A DNA stretch of 64,000 bases. It comes from Salegentibacter echinorum. Lineage in GTDB: Bacteria; Bacteroidota; Bacteroidia; Flavobacteriales; Flavobacteriaceae. The stretch is taken from positions 62,001 to 126,000 of the forward strand of contig NZ_FQVT01000002.1 of assembly GCF_900129445.1 (NCBI RefSeq), read 5' to 3'. A program made the translations under genes and the position numbers. Positions 39,966 through 49,609 of the stretch are shown one piece after another. Within the stretch, counting starts at the first letter, position 1. Every line of letters begins with the position of its first letter. The notes under the pieces are model-generated. The model was not told where the DNA came from. It worked only from the letters and a program-made list of their open reading frames with translations, and ran no database searches.

Positions 39966-41270
39966 ATGAGAATATTAGCCTTTATTATAATAGCGCTGTT
40001 ATCCTTCAATTCTATTTCGCAAGAGCAAGAAACCATAAACTGGATTAATCAAAATGCAATAGAAATTGAAGATGCAGATCCTGACACTAAACTCATAAAT
40101 TTCAACAATAATATTCCAGAAAAATTTGCTAATGCTAAAATCTTTGGGTTTGGGGAAGCGACTCATCACGGGAAAGAATTTTTTGATATAAAAGCTAAAT
40201 TTTTTAAATATTTAGTAAAAACGCAGGAGATAAAAGCCTTTATCATGGAGGATTCCTATCCAGCCGAAGCTGGAATCAATGAATGGATAAGCGGTGGGAA
40301 AGGAGACATTAAAACAATTGCCGATAATTTTAATATAATACCCTGGTCTAATCAGGAAGTAGTAGAACTTTTAGAATGGATAAGGGATTATAATTCTGAC
40401 AAATTCCAAAAAGAGCAAATTCGTTTTTATGGAATGGATATTCAACATGTGGAAGGAATTAATGAAGAAATCCGGGATTTTGTAAAGAAATATAAAGTGC
40501 CGGTAAGTGAAGAACTTTTAGAAATAGTCGATGATTGTGCTAATAAAAAAGTGGATTATAAAAATGAAAATGATTGGGGAGATAAGGAAATCCCTAAATT
40601 AGAAGAGATTGAACAAATTATATTAAACTTTCAAAGTACTAGCAATCAAAAAAATAATCAGGAATTTAAATATACCTTAAGAGCCTTAAATTATTTGATA
40701 AAATACACCGAATATTTGCAAAACCCAAAAAGTGAAGTTCGGGATTTAAAAATGTATGAAAATGTTAAGTGGATAATAGAGAACGAAGCAGAAAATGGTA
40801 AGGCTTTTATCTGGGCGCATAATGAACATATAAACAATAAAGAAATTTCACCAGCCGGAAGTGGTTGGGTTAGTGTAGGCGGACACTTAAAAGAATTTTA
40901 CAAAGACGATTATTATAGTGTGTACTTTGACTTTGGCGTAGGTAAAGTGATTGGTCACGTTACCAGGAGGAACAAACCAAATTATTGGGATGTTTACGAA
41001 ATAGATAAACCCTTTCGCAAAACCTATGCAAAAACGCTCTTTAAGGCAAATAAGGACATCTACTTTATTGATATGGAAGAAGCATTAAAAAACAGCGATG
41101 CAAGAAGCTTTTTTAGCGATAAGAAAAAACAATTATTATTGGGTGCATCAGGTTACAGTCCAAAAGGTAAGAATAAGGCAATGGTAAATAAAAAGTTTTC
41201 AGAAATATGTGATGGTTTAATTTTCATTAAAAGGATTTCTGTTCCAAATTATGACTTAAACAGCAAATAA
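39966..41270 (+). CDS. Erythromycin-esterase-family hydrolase, exported
   Basis: A 434-residue protein with a short signal peptide (MRILAFIIIALLSFNSISQE). The EreA/EreB-type catalytic pattern is present: FGFGEATHHGKEFFDIKAKF (Glu and His), AFIMEDSYPAEAGINEWI (Glu) and IWAHNEHINNKEISP (His). Ere enzymes open macrolide lactones, but most family members in environmental bacteria have unknown substrates, so resistance cannot be claimed. The DNA is more AT-rich than its neighbours and the gene splits two wall-hydrolase genes, suggesting later insertion. Confidence 0.85.
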   Translation: MRILAFIIIALLSFNSISQEQETINWINQNAIEIEDADPDTKLINFNNNIPEKFANAKIFGFGEATHHGKEFFDIKAKFFKYLVKTQEIKAFIMEDSYPAEAGINEWISGGKGDIKTIADNFNIIPWSNQEVVELLEWIRDYNSDKFQKEQIRFYGMDIQHVEGINEEIRDFVKKYKVPVSEELLEIVDDCANKKVDYKNENDWGDKEIPKLEEIEQIILNFQSTSNQKNNQEFKYTLRALNYLIKYTEYLQNPKSEVRDLKMYENVKWIIENEAENGKAFIWAHNEHINNKEISPAGSGWVSVGGHLKEFYKDDYYSVYFDFGVGKVIGHVTRRNKPNYWDVYEIDKPFRKTYAKTLFKANKDIYFIDMEEALKNSDARSFFSDKKKQLLLGASGYSPKGKNKAMVNKKFSEICDGLIFIKRISVPNYDLNSK

Positions 41271-41436
41271 AACGTGGGCACATTAGCTTTATTGCATTTT
41301 AATCTTTCTGAAAAACGGGGAATTGGGAAAGAACCAGATAGAGAATTGCATTATGATTTCTAGAAAAAGTCATAATATAGACCACTAAATAAGGATATCC
41401 GTGTATTGGTGACAATAATATTTTAACTACGGTATT

Positions 41437-43197
41437 ATGAAAATTACGTTCAAGTTCATTTTTTTAGCAATATTTAGCACCATATCTATTTCAGCACAAA
41501 ACAGTGTTGAAGGTGAGTTAGCCATGACCAAAAGAAAAGATTGGAATGCCAGGGAACCAATTATGGAAATGAAACCGCATAAACCGCAGTTTATTACCAT
41601 TCATCATACCGGGATGCCGCAAAAACCAGAAATTACTACAATAGAGAAATTACAGGCACTTCAAAATTTTTCTCAAAAGGACTCCCCTCTCGCCAATGGC
41701 AGTATAAAAAAAGCCTGGGCAGATGTTCCTTACCATTTTTATATCTCGACCAATGGCGATATTGCAGAAGGAAGGGATATCAATTTTCAGGGAGATTCCA
41801 ATACCAATTACGATCTAGAAGGTCATGTTCTAATTGTGGTGGAAGGAGATTTTAGTGAAGAAAAAGTATTACCTCAGCAATGGAAAAGCCTGCAAAAACT
41901 GGTTTCCTATATTTCTTCAGCATACAACATCTCACGGGAAACCATTTCAGGGCATAAGGATCAAGCCGAAACAAGCTGTCCCGGCACCGATTTATATCAA
42001 AAATTGCCACTTCTTAAGCTAGAAAATCGCGTGAAAATAGGAGCAGAACGTCTATTTGAAAAAGAGTTTTTTGATCTTATAAAAAATAAAAAAATAGGTT
42101 TGGTAACAAACCATACCGGGATTTTGCCAGGAGGAGAACACCTGGTAGATCTTCTTCACGAAAATTCTAAGACTACATTAAGCGTTTTATTTGGCCCTGA
42201 ACACGGAATTCGAGGTGAAGAAGATACCCATGTGAGTGATTCAAAAGACAGTAAAACCGGGGTTCCGGTAATTTCTCTCTACGGAAAAGTTAGAAAACCA
42301 ACTCCGGAGATGCTCAAAAATACGGAAATTCTAATTTTTGATATTCAGGATATTGGAGCTCGTTTTTACACCTATATTAAAACAATGCTTCTAGCCCTGG
42401 AAGCCGCTGCTGAAAATGATATCCCTTTCATTGTACTAGATAGGCCAAATCCAATCCTGGGAAATTATATAGATGGTCCTGTAGGCAAGTCTGGGGAGCC
42501 TGTAACGAAAATTAAAAACCTACCCATTACTCATGGTATGACCGTTGGTGAACTTGCTAAGATGTTTAATGAGGAAAGAAAAAAACAAAATTTGCCCTTC
42601 GCAAATCTAAAGGTAATCCCCTTAACGAATTATTCCCATAAAAAATGGTATGATGAAACCGGTTTGCCATGGATAAAGCCTTCGCCAAATATGCTTAAGC
42701 TTACTACTGCAACATTATACCCGGCCACTTGTTTACTAGAAGGCACCAATGTTTCTGAAGGTAGGGGAACCCTTAGCCCTTTTGAATATATTGCAGCTCC
42801 CTGGATAAACCCTGAAGAGTTGATAAACCAGCTAAAAACATACCACCTGGAAGGCGTTACCTTTCAAGCTACAAAAATCACCCCGCAACAAATGGTAGAT
42901 GGTATAGAAATTTATCCGCCAAAATTCATGAATCAAGAAATTCCCGCTGTGGAAATAATCTTAACTCATAGGAATAAATTTAAATCGGTAGAAGCGGGTG
43001 TTTATTTTCTTCATGCTTTAAAAACACTATATCCTGAAGAATTGGTATGGCGTGAAAAACGTTTAGATGGATTATTAAAAACTAAAAGCATCCGTGAAGC
43101 CCTGGATACGGGAAAACATCCGAAAGAAATTATTCGAAATTGGCAGGAAGACCTTGAGTTTTTCAAAAAGATAAGAGCCAAATACCTATTGTATTAA
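41437..43197 (+). CDS. Amidase_2 domain fused to NamZ-type exo-N-acetylmuramidase (DUF1343)
   Basis: A 586-residue exported protein (signal ending ISISAQ). Residues ~28-190 are an Amidase_2 domain with zinc ligands in FITIHHTGMPQ and GHKDQAETSCPGTDLY. Residues ~205-585 are DUF1343: GLVTNHTGILPGGEHLVDLL, VLFGPEHGIRGEEDTHVSD, ISLYGKVRKPTPEML, IFDIQDIGARFYTYI, FIVLDRPNPILGNYIDGP, EGTNVSEGRGTLSPFEYIAAPW. B. subtilis NamZ, the founding DUF1343 enzyme, releases MurNAc from the non-reducing end of wall fragments. Combined with the GH3-AmiE fusion nearby, the locus could strip GlcNAc, MurNAc and peptide in turn. Confidence 0.9.
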   Translation: MKITFKFIFLAIFSTISISAQNSVEGELAMTKRKDWNAREPIMEMKPHKPQFITIHHTGMPQKPEITTIEKLQALQNFSQKDSPLANGSIKKAWADVPYHFYISTNGDIAEGRDINFQGDSNTNYDLEGHVLIVVEGDFSEEKVLPQQWKSLQKLVSYISSAYNISRETISGHKDQAETSCPGTDLYQKLPLLKLENRVKIGAERLFEKEFFDLIKNKKIGLVTNHTGILPGGEHLVDLLHENSKTTLSVLFGPEHGIRGEEDTHVSDSKDSKTGVPVISLYGKVRKPTPEMLKNTEILIFDIQDIGARFYTYIKTMLLALEAAAENDIPFIVLDRPNPILGNYIDGPVGKSGEPVTKIKNLPITHGMTVGELAKMFNEERKKQNLPFANLKVIPLTNYSHKKWYDETGLPWIKPSPNMLKLTTATLYPATCLLEGTNVSEGRGTLSPFEYIAAPWINPEELINQLKTYHLEGVTFQATKITPQQMVDGIEIYPPKFMNQEIPAVEIILTHRNKFKSVEAGVYFLHALKTLYPEELVWREKRLDGLLKTKSIREALDTGKHPKEIIRNWQEDLEFFKKIRAKYLLY

Positions 43198-43236
43198 TCG
43201 CTTTCAGAAAGCATTCTATTTCTAAAAAATAAAAGA

Positions 43237-46200
43237 ATGAATTACCTAAAAAATTTCGGGTTATTGTTCATTTTAATAACCACCGGCTTAAATGCACAAA
43301 ATATTTCCTTAAACTGGGAGCCCAGGGAAGACTTGAATATTAATCTTCCGGCTTCCATACGGGTCTTTGATGCCATGGGAGAATTACCAGACGGCAAACC
43401 CCTACGCGCAATGTATGCTGAAATAGATTTAAGCGATAAAAACCTTAAGCTACGCTCTCTTGGAAGCAATAGCATTAGGGAAACCACGAAAGAAACTTAC
43501 GAGCGCGGGGATGGTATTTTAGCCATTAACGGTGGTTATTTCGCTGCAAACTCTTCCGTTAGCACTATTATTCAAGATGGGGAAGTTATTGCCGCGGGAC
43601 CTTCCGGAGAAAATATTAAGGGAGCTTTTGGTATAAAAAACCGTATTCCAGAAATAACCTGGACCAATGCAAACAAAAAAAGGGGAGTTCCCACGAAATT
43701 AGAAAGCCCAAAACTAGCAGCAAATACGCAAATTTGGGATGTAAACCAGGCGGTTGGTGGCGGGCCTGTTTTAATTAAAAATGGGAAAATAAATGTCACC
43801 TCAGCAGCAGAAGGCTTTAAAGGAAGTCATCTTATGAGACATCCCAGGAGTGCAATTGGGTTTAAAGACAAAAACACCCTTATTATGATGGTGGTAGATG
43901 GACGCCAGGAGGCCAGTGCCGGCGTGACGCTAACAGAACTAGCCACTTTAATGCATAATCTTGGTGCTATAGAAGCCTTAAATTTAGACGGTGGAGGCTC
44001 TACAGCAATGGTCGCTGCCAATGAGGTGGTGAATATTCCAACCGATATTACCGGAGGCAACCGCAACAGTTTAAGAAAAAATGCCGGGGCATTGGTTATC
44101 TCAGAAGTTAAGGGATCCAAAAACTCCAAACCCATAATTTTCGACACTGAAACTGAAAATTACTCAGAAAATGGAATATGGCAAACCGCCAACCTGGTTA
44201 ATTATTATGGGGAGAGTCCGTCGCGAACAGCAACTTCTAACGAGCTTAACCACGCCGTTTATAATTTTAAAGATATTGATAGAAAAGAATATCAGCTTGC
44301 TGTCTGGATCACCGTAAATACGGCTAAAAATGCGAAAGAGGTTAATTATATTCTCCATTCCGAAGAAAAAAGGGACACGATAAAGCTCAATCATCAAAGC
44401 CTAAAGAATTTAGGAAAGTGGAACGTACTTGGAAACTTTAGCATTGGACCTATGGATTCTTTAGAAATTGTCGGAGCAACACAAGGAAAGTTTATCGCCG
44501 ATGCCATTCGGCTTGTTCCTACAAAATCTTCACCTATCAACCCCAAACGGGGTGATCTTAGAATTGCAGTGATTTCAGATTTGAATTCGGGTTTAGGTGC
44601 AGCAAATTATGAGTGGCAGGTAGATAGTATTATTCAAAGAATTCCGAGAATATGGCAACCCGATATGGTTATTTCTGGCGGCGATATGGTAGCCGGAATG
44701 GGTATTTCCAAAACTGCCCAATTACAGAAAATGTGGGAAGGATTCGATAAACATATTGCTCAACCTTTAAAAGCAGCGAAAATCCCTTTTGCATTCACGC
44801 TTGGAAATCACGATGGGCGGCGCTCCTACCCTATTGAACATAAATTCGCCAAATCGTTCTGGAACAAAAGCAAAAATATCCCAGATTTAGATTTCGTTGA
44901 TGATACGCATTTCCCCAATTATTACTCCTTTGTACTCAATGAAGATAGCAAAGGTACAGTCGCCCCTAAGGACCGGGACAATGATATTTTCTTTGTATCG
45001 TGGGAAGCTTCTTCTTCAAAAATCACCGAAGAAAACCTGGCGTGGATGGAAAAGCAATTTCAAACCCCGGAAGCAAAAAATGCAAAATACAGGTTTGTGA
45101 TGGGTCATATGCCGCTGTATAGTGTAGCGCAAGAGCGCGACTCTAAGGGGAACGTGTTAGAGCAGCCAGAACGGCTTCAAAAATTGTTGGAAAAGTACGA
45201 GGTGCATACCTACGTTAGCGGGCATCAACACGCATTTTATCCAGGCAAGCGGGGCAAACTGGAGTTATTAAATACAGGTGCAGCCGGTTCTGGTGCAAGG
45301 TCTTGGTTAACGCAAAATAGGGCACCCGTAAACACAATAACCATCTTAGATATTTTTAAAGAGAAAGACTCTATCGCATATAACACTTATGATATTAAAA
45401 AGAAAAAGGCTTCGGAAATGACTTTATTTGTTGAAAAAAGCCTGCCTTCAGCTATGTTTGGCGTCAATGGTTATATGCTTCGAAGGGATATTAGCAAAAC
45501 CAAAACTGCCGAAGGATTTTTATCCTCACTAAATACAGAAGGTTCTAATATTTCCGGAATAGGTCACGTTAAAGCAATTATTGATAACAATAAACTTCAA
45601 ATTTCAGGAGGCATTTTTAATTTAGAGGGAGAACTTTCCGAAGAAAAAGCGGTGGGAATTTACCGGGGAAGACATACCGAAAACGGAGCGTTTTTAAAGG
45701 AACTTAAATTAAAGGATTTTAACGATGGAAACGGCCAATTTACCGGAAGCCTAAACCTCACCGAAAAAATTAAAAATTACCTATCTATTGGTGGACTTTA
45801 TCTGGAAATTAAGACTAAAAACGGAAGTATAAGAACGCAGCTTTATCCAGAACACAATAAAGCTCCAAATCCCAGCAAAATCACTTCACATCAGCCTAAA
45901 AACACCTATGCAATTAGGGATATTGAGGCTCTTTACAGCTTAGAATGGCAGGAGTCTATAGATGAAGATGGCGATTTTATTAGTTATATATACCAGGTAT
46001 CAAAAAACAAAGATTTTTCTGAAATTATTCTTCAGGAAAAAACAGGGCGTGAAACTGAACTTAAACTCACCGAAAAACAATGGTTTACATTACTTAAAAA
46101 CGCAGCAATTGGGGAGCCGGTACGCTTTTATCACCGCATTTTAGTAAGTGATGGCAGCCATATTTCTTCATCAGAAATCGAAGCATTCAACCTGATGAAA

Positions 46201-47073
46201 TCTGATGAACCTTTAGACGATTTTGCTGAAATTCCGGCTCCAAATTATGTTTTTAAAGGAAAAATAGAGGATTCTGGTGCAGGTTATGGTGCCGAATGGG
46301 ACAAAGAAGGTAAAATCTGGTTGGCCGATTATAACCACGGACTCATCATAAAAACGAAAGATGGTAAAGACGCAGGTTTTTCGCCACTTACCAGCGTAAA
46401 CCTAAATGGAGAAACCTATAAATTAAATCCCGTGAATGGCATAGGGTTGGCCGCAGATGGAAATATTTTAGCCGGAATTAACCGCCGATTGATAAAGATA
46501 GATGCTAAAACCGGAAAAGCCCTCGCAGTTTGGGAAGCTCCCAAAGGTGCCCGTGCAATCACTTCTCCCAGAAGCACTACAACCGGCGAAGTATATGCTA
46601 TGTCCCTATTTGGTGAAGATCCAAACTATATTTTAAAACAAAAAGAGGACACCTTTAAATTGATTAAAACAATAGATTTAGAAGATCGAATTTTATCGAG
46701 AACCTTCGCTATGAGCCCTAACGGCCGCACCCTATATTTTCCTGCTCCCGGGAGTCCGCAAATACAGGTTTACCACAGTGAAGACGGAGAAAACTATATA
46801 AAGCAGGAAAGTATTTCCAGTGTTTCGGCCGGTTCCAGTGCTATAGATGTAAAAGAAAAAGCTGTTTTTGCCGCAGTAAGGTCCAGCGGGGTATCACCTT
46901 CCAGTTTCCATTATAGAAATGAGGAAAAACAAGTAATGTGGACTTTAGAATTACCAGAGGTAAAAGGCGCAGAACCGCGTGGAATTGGAGTTTCTAAAGA
47001 CGGCAAACATCTAATTTTTTGTAGCTGGGATAAAGGTGGTGGCTACTACCTGTTTGAAAAACAAGAGGATTAA
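43237..47073 (+). CDS. Multidomain secreted enzyme: phosphodiester glycosidase, metallophosphoesterase, propeller-like domain
   Basis: A 1278-residue exported protein (signal ending TTGLNAQ). Residues ~50-290 form a NAGPA/DUF2233 phosphodiester glycosidase domain: GILAINGGYFAANSSVSTII, GGGPVLIKNGK, RHPRSAIGF, LMMVVDGR-like VVDGRQ, EALNLDGGGSTAMV. Residues ~295-430 resemble a golvesin-like beta domain. Residues ~445-690 are a calcineurin-type phosphoesterase (VISDLNSGLG, SGGDMVAGMG, TLGNHDG, VMGHMPLYS, VSGHQHAFYPG); the first motif has Asn where DxH is usual. A CHRD-like beta domain (~715-830), a FN3-like part and a C-terminal beta-propeller-like region (~960-1278) follow. It may uncap sugar-phosphodiester polymers and then release phosphate; the substrate is unknown. 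Confidence 0.82.
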   Translation: MNYLKNFGLLFILITTGLNAQNISLNWEPREDLNINLPASIRVFDAMGELPDGKPLRAMYAEIDLSDKNLKLRSLGSNSIRETTKETYERGDGILAINGGYFAANSSVSTIIQDGEVIAAGPSGENIKGAFGIKNRIPEITWTNANKKRGVPTKLESPKLAANTQIWDVNQAVGGGPVLIKNGKINVTSAAEGFKGSHLMRHPRSAIGFKDKNTLIMMVVDGRQEASAGVTLTELATLMHNLGAIEALNLDGGGSTAMVAANEVVNIPTDITGGNRNSLRKNAGALVISEVKGSKNSKPIIFDTETENYSENGIWQTANLVNYYGESPSRTATSNELNHAVYNFKDIDRKEYQLAVWITVNTAKNAKEVNYILHSEEKRDTIKLNHQSLKNLGKWNVLGNFSIGPMDSLEIVGATQGKFIADAIRLVPTKSSPINPKRGDLRIAVISDLNSGLGAANYEWQVDSIIQRIPRIWQPDMVISGGDMVAGMGISKTAQLQKMWEGFDKHIAQPLKAAKIPFAFTLGNHDGRRSYPIEHKFAKSFWNKSKNIPDLDFVDDTHFPNYYSFVLNEDSKGTVAPKDRDNDIFFVSWEASSSKITEENLAWMEKQFQTPEAKNAKYRFVMGHMPLYSVAQERDSKGNVLEQPERLQKLLEKYEVHTYVSGHQHAFYPGKRGKLELLNTGAAGSGARSWLTQNRAPVNTITILDIFKEKDSIAYNTYDIKKKKASEMTLFVEKSLPSAMFGVNGYMLRRDISKTKTAEGFLSSLNTEGSNISGIGHVKAIIDNNKLQISGGIFNLEGELSEEKAVGIYRGRHTENGAFLKELKLKDFNDGNGQFTGSLNLTEKIKNYLSIGGLYLEIKTKNGSIRTQLYPEHNKAPNPSKITSHQPKNTYAIRDIEALYSLEWQESIDEDGDFISYIYQVSKNKDFSEIILQEKTGRETELKLTEKQWFTLLKNAAIGEPVRFYHRILVSDGSHISSSEIEAFNLMKSDEPLDDFAEIPAPNYVFKGKIEDSGAGYGAEWDKEGKIWLADYNHGLIIKTKDGKDAGFSPLTSVNLNGETYKLNPVNGIGLAADGNILAGINRRLIKIDAKTGKALAVWEAPKGARAITSPRSTTTGEVYAMSLFGEDPNYILKQKEDTFKLIKTIDLEDRILSRTFAMSPNGRTLYFPAPGSPQIQVYHSEDGENYIKQESISSVSAGSSAIDVKEKAVFAAVRSSGVSPSSFHYRNEEKQVMWTLELPEVKGAEPRGIGVSKDGKHLIFCSWDKGGGYYLFEKQED

Positions 47074-47107
47074 ATAAAATAGGTAAGAAAGATTTCGTTC
47101 CGCTGTA

Positions 47108-47141
47108 GCTTTCTTTAGATTTGAGTCTAAATGTAGAAAGC
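47108..47141. terminator. Hairpin between convergent genes
   Basis: Outer stem GCTTTCT (47108-47114)/AGAAAGC (47135-47141) and inner TTAGA/TCTAA around TTTGAG. It lies between the plus-strand multidomain gene and the minus-strand receptor. No T-run follows, so terminator function is uncertain. Confidence 0.45.
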
Positions 47142-47203
47142 GATTGCTAGAAACACACTTTTATTAAACAATGATTTCATATATAAAAAGCTGACAGGTA
47201 TTC

Positions 47204-49609
47204 TTAAAATTGATACTTAAGCGACAGGATTAAATTCCTGCCGGCTGCGGCAATCCCAGAGGAGTATGTTCTATAGCGTTGATTGGTAATATTCTCTAAG
47301 GAAGCCGTAGCCAGCAAATCTTTAGTAACCTCATATTGTCCGGTAAGGTTTAGCGTGTACCAGGAGGGCGAATAGGGATTTCCATTCTTATCGCTTGCAA
47401 AGAGATAAGGTTTTCCTTTTTGGGATGGAGCTAAATCTTCATAATCAAATTGTCCATTATATTCGGCAAAAAGATCAAGTTTTAAGCGCTTTTTATGCCA
47501 GGTGAGATGTGTATTCCCAAAAGTGGGCGCAGCGTGTCGCACCGGGGCGGTTTCCCCGTTTTGCTGCTCTTCCTCTCCTTTGGTAATTGCAATTTTAGAA
47601 CTAAAACGCAAAGCAACCGAAAGATCTACCTCAACTCCTGCTTCAAAGCCATATACCTGTGCGTATGCCGCATTTTGAATGGCTTGTACCCTACTTGGTT
47701 CCCCCTGGTACTCGATCTCGGTTTTTCCATCTAAACTAAAATCCCGGCGCAGCATCGCATCATCAAGATAGGTGTAAAACGCGGCTCCGGTTATTTTTAT
47801 ATGCTCTGCCGGGTGCCAATCTACTCCCAGCTCGGCATTATAAGCATATTCCGGATCTAAGTTTGGGTTTGGAACGACCACAGCCCCGGGTTCAGAATCG
47901 AATACCTTGCCCACATCATCTATATTTGGTGCCCTAAATGCCGTAGATAAATTAAAACGCCATCCCAAAAATCGGTTTTGCTGCCAGTTAAGTCCGGCGC
48001 CACCCGTTAAAGCCCCTGTGTTGATATGCGCCTTCTGAAACGGAAAATCATAGAGTGAATCATCAAAGCTTGCATCGACCAAAATATGGTTATATCGCAA
48101 GCCCGATTGGAAACTAAGGTTTTCTTTAATTTTCCATTGATAAGTAGCATAAGCAGCGATTGACTGCCAGGAAGAAGCATCAGGGTAGCGGGAAGGCGTT
48201 ATATCTTCTTCCGAAGTAATTATATTTTCACGATTTCCGGCAGAATGTACTTTGTTGTAAATATATTCTACACCGTAAAACAGCCTGCTCTCTCTAAAAG
48301 TTTTTTCAAAATCGAAATTTATCGAGTAAGCATCTACTTGTTCTTTGGTATGATATCGCCAATCTTTTCCAAAATCACGATCGTGCCTGCTTTCTTCAAA
48401 AAACTGGTAGGCCGCGGTAAATTGCGCCTTATCGTAAAGCGCAGCGTGGCCTCGTTTATTGATTTTAAAGTTCCCCATAAACCAATTCTGCGGACCATAA
48501 TACCACTCGGCAACTCTTAGTTGACCTTTCTTCCTTCGGTAAAGCCTGTCATATCGCGGAAAACTGGAAGTGCTGGTATATATCAATCCTAAATTGAGGT
48601 CCCAGTCTTTGTGGGGCATATATTTTATCTTCTGCAGCAAATTTAATTGCTCATATCCCGTGGGTTTTTGCACCCGCGAATCTAGGTTTTGCATCACAAT
48701 ATCTTCCCCGTTTTTCCGGGTGGCATATTCAGTTCTCAAGTATTCATTAGGGCCGTGGACTCCCATTTTTAAATCTCCAAAATCAGAATAGGTTACACTA
48801 CTTAAAAAAGCCCAGTTTTCCCTACCAATATTTACATCGGTGTGTACGGTTTTCTCATTATTCGCACTGCTATACCTGGAATAAGCATTGCCTGAAACAG
48901 CTGTGGATTCTTTAAAGGAAAAGCGTGGTTTTAACGTATAGAAATTCATCACCCCACCAATGGCATCACTACCATAAACCATAGAACCGGGACCCAAAAT
49001 AACCTCGGTATTTTCTACAGCAAGGGGATCTATGGAAATAACATTTTGTAAGTTTCCGCTTCTAAAAATCGCTGTATTCATTCGCACACCATCTACGCTA
49101 ATTAAAAGCCTGTTAGTAGAAAAACCACGAATCATAGGGCTGCCCCCACCCATTTGGCTCTTTTGCACAAATACCTGCCCACTGCCTTCCAATAAATCTG
49201 CTGAAGTTTGCGGACTCTCCAGGTAGATATCACTTTTAGATAAACTGATTATTTTATGCGGAATTTCATCCCGCTCCATCTTAAATTTAGCAACCGAAAG
49301 CACAACCTGTTCCAGCTCATTCTCATTACTTCTCAAATAAACTTTAGAACCCTCCTGAAGAATTTCTGCTTTACTCATTCTTCTTTCGGCATAATTCACA
49401 TGGGTAAAGATGATTATCTCTTCTGGTCCAAATGCCGAAATATCTACTTCCCCGTCTAAATTGGTAATACTTCCTTTTGTTTTTAAAGCATTGTGAAGTG
49501 CCACTCCCGGTAAGGGTTCGTGACCGGTTTTAGTAAACACTTTTATTTGCTGGGCGTGCAGCATATTTACTGTAAAAAGCAAGAAAAACACTCCGGAAAT
49601 AATGCGCAT
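47204..49609 (-). CDS. TonB-dependent outer-membrane receptor
   Basis: An 801-residue receptor with a signal peptide (ends MLHAQ) and a carboxypeptidase-regulatory-like domain at ~20-95 (VFTKTGHEPLPGVALHN). The plug is at ~115-230 (SADLLEGSGQVFVQKSQMGG, GSPMIRGFSTNRLLISVDGV, ILGPGSMVYGSDAIGGVMNF) and a barrel ends in NLILSLKYQF, with the terminal aromatic expected of outer-membrane proteins. It imports a ligand energised by TonB-ExbBD. The plug pattern is like receptors for heme, cobalamin or siderophores, but ligand assignment is not possible. It ends against the wall-salvage locus on the opposite strand and its start abuts the recO stop. Confidence 0.93.
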   Translation of the reverse strand: MRIISGVFFLLFTVNMLHAQQIKVFTKTGHEPLPGVALHNALKTKGSITNLDGEVDISAFGPEEIIIFTHVNYAERRMSKAEILQEGSKVYLRSNENELEQVVLSVAKFKMERDEIPHKIISLSKSDIYLESPQTSADLLEGSGQVFVQKSQMGGGSPMIRGFSTNRLLISVDGVRMNTAIFRSGNLQNVISIDPLAVENTEVILGPGSMVYGSDAIGGVMNFYTLKPRFSFKESTAVSGNAYSRYSSANNEKTVHTDVNIGRENWAFLSSVTYSDFGDLKMGVHGPNEYLRTEYATRKNGEDIVMQNLDSRVQKPTGYEQLNLLQKIKYMPHKDWDLNLGLIYTSTSSFPRYDRLYRRKKGQLRVAEWYYGPQNWFMGNFKINKRGHAALYDKAQFTAAYQFFEESRHDRDFGKDWRYHTKEQVDAYSINFDFEKTFRESRLFYGVEYIYNKVHSAGNRENIITSEEDITPSRYPDASSWQSIAAYATYQWKIKENLSFQSGLRYNHILVDASFDDSLYDFPFQKAHINTGALTGGAGLNWQQNRFLGWRFNLSTAFRAPNIDDVGKVFDSEPGAVVVPNPNLDPEYAYNAELGVDWHPAEHIKITGAAFYTYLDDAMLRRDFSLDGKTEIEYQGEPSRVQAIQNAAYAQVYGFEAGVEVDLSVALRFSSKIAITKGEEEQQNGETAPVRHAAPTFGNTHLTWHKKRLKLDLFAEYNGQFDYEDLAPSQKGKPYLFASDKNGNPYSPSWYTLNLTGQYEVTKDLLATASLENITNQRYRTYSSGIAAAGRNLILSLKYQF

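Noticed and set aside
39966-41270. Macrolide resistance determinant
   Set aside because: The fold and catalytic residues match the Ere family, but most members have unknown substrates; resistance cannot be claimed from sequence.
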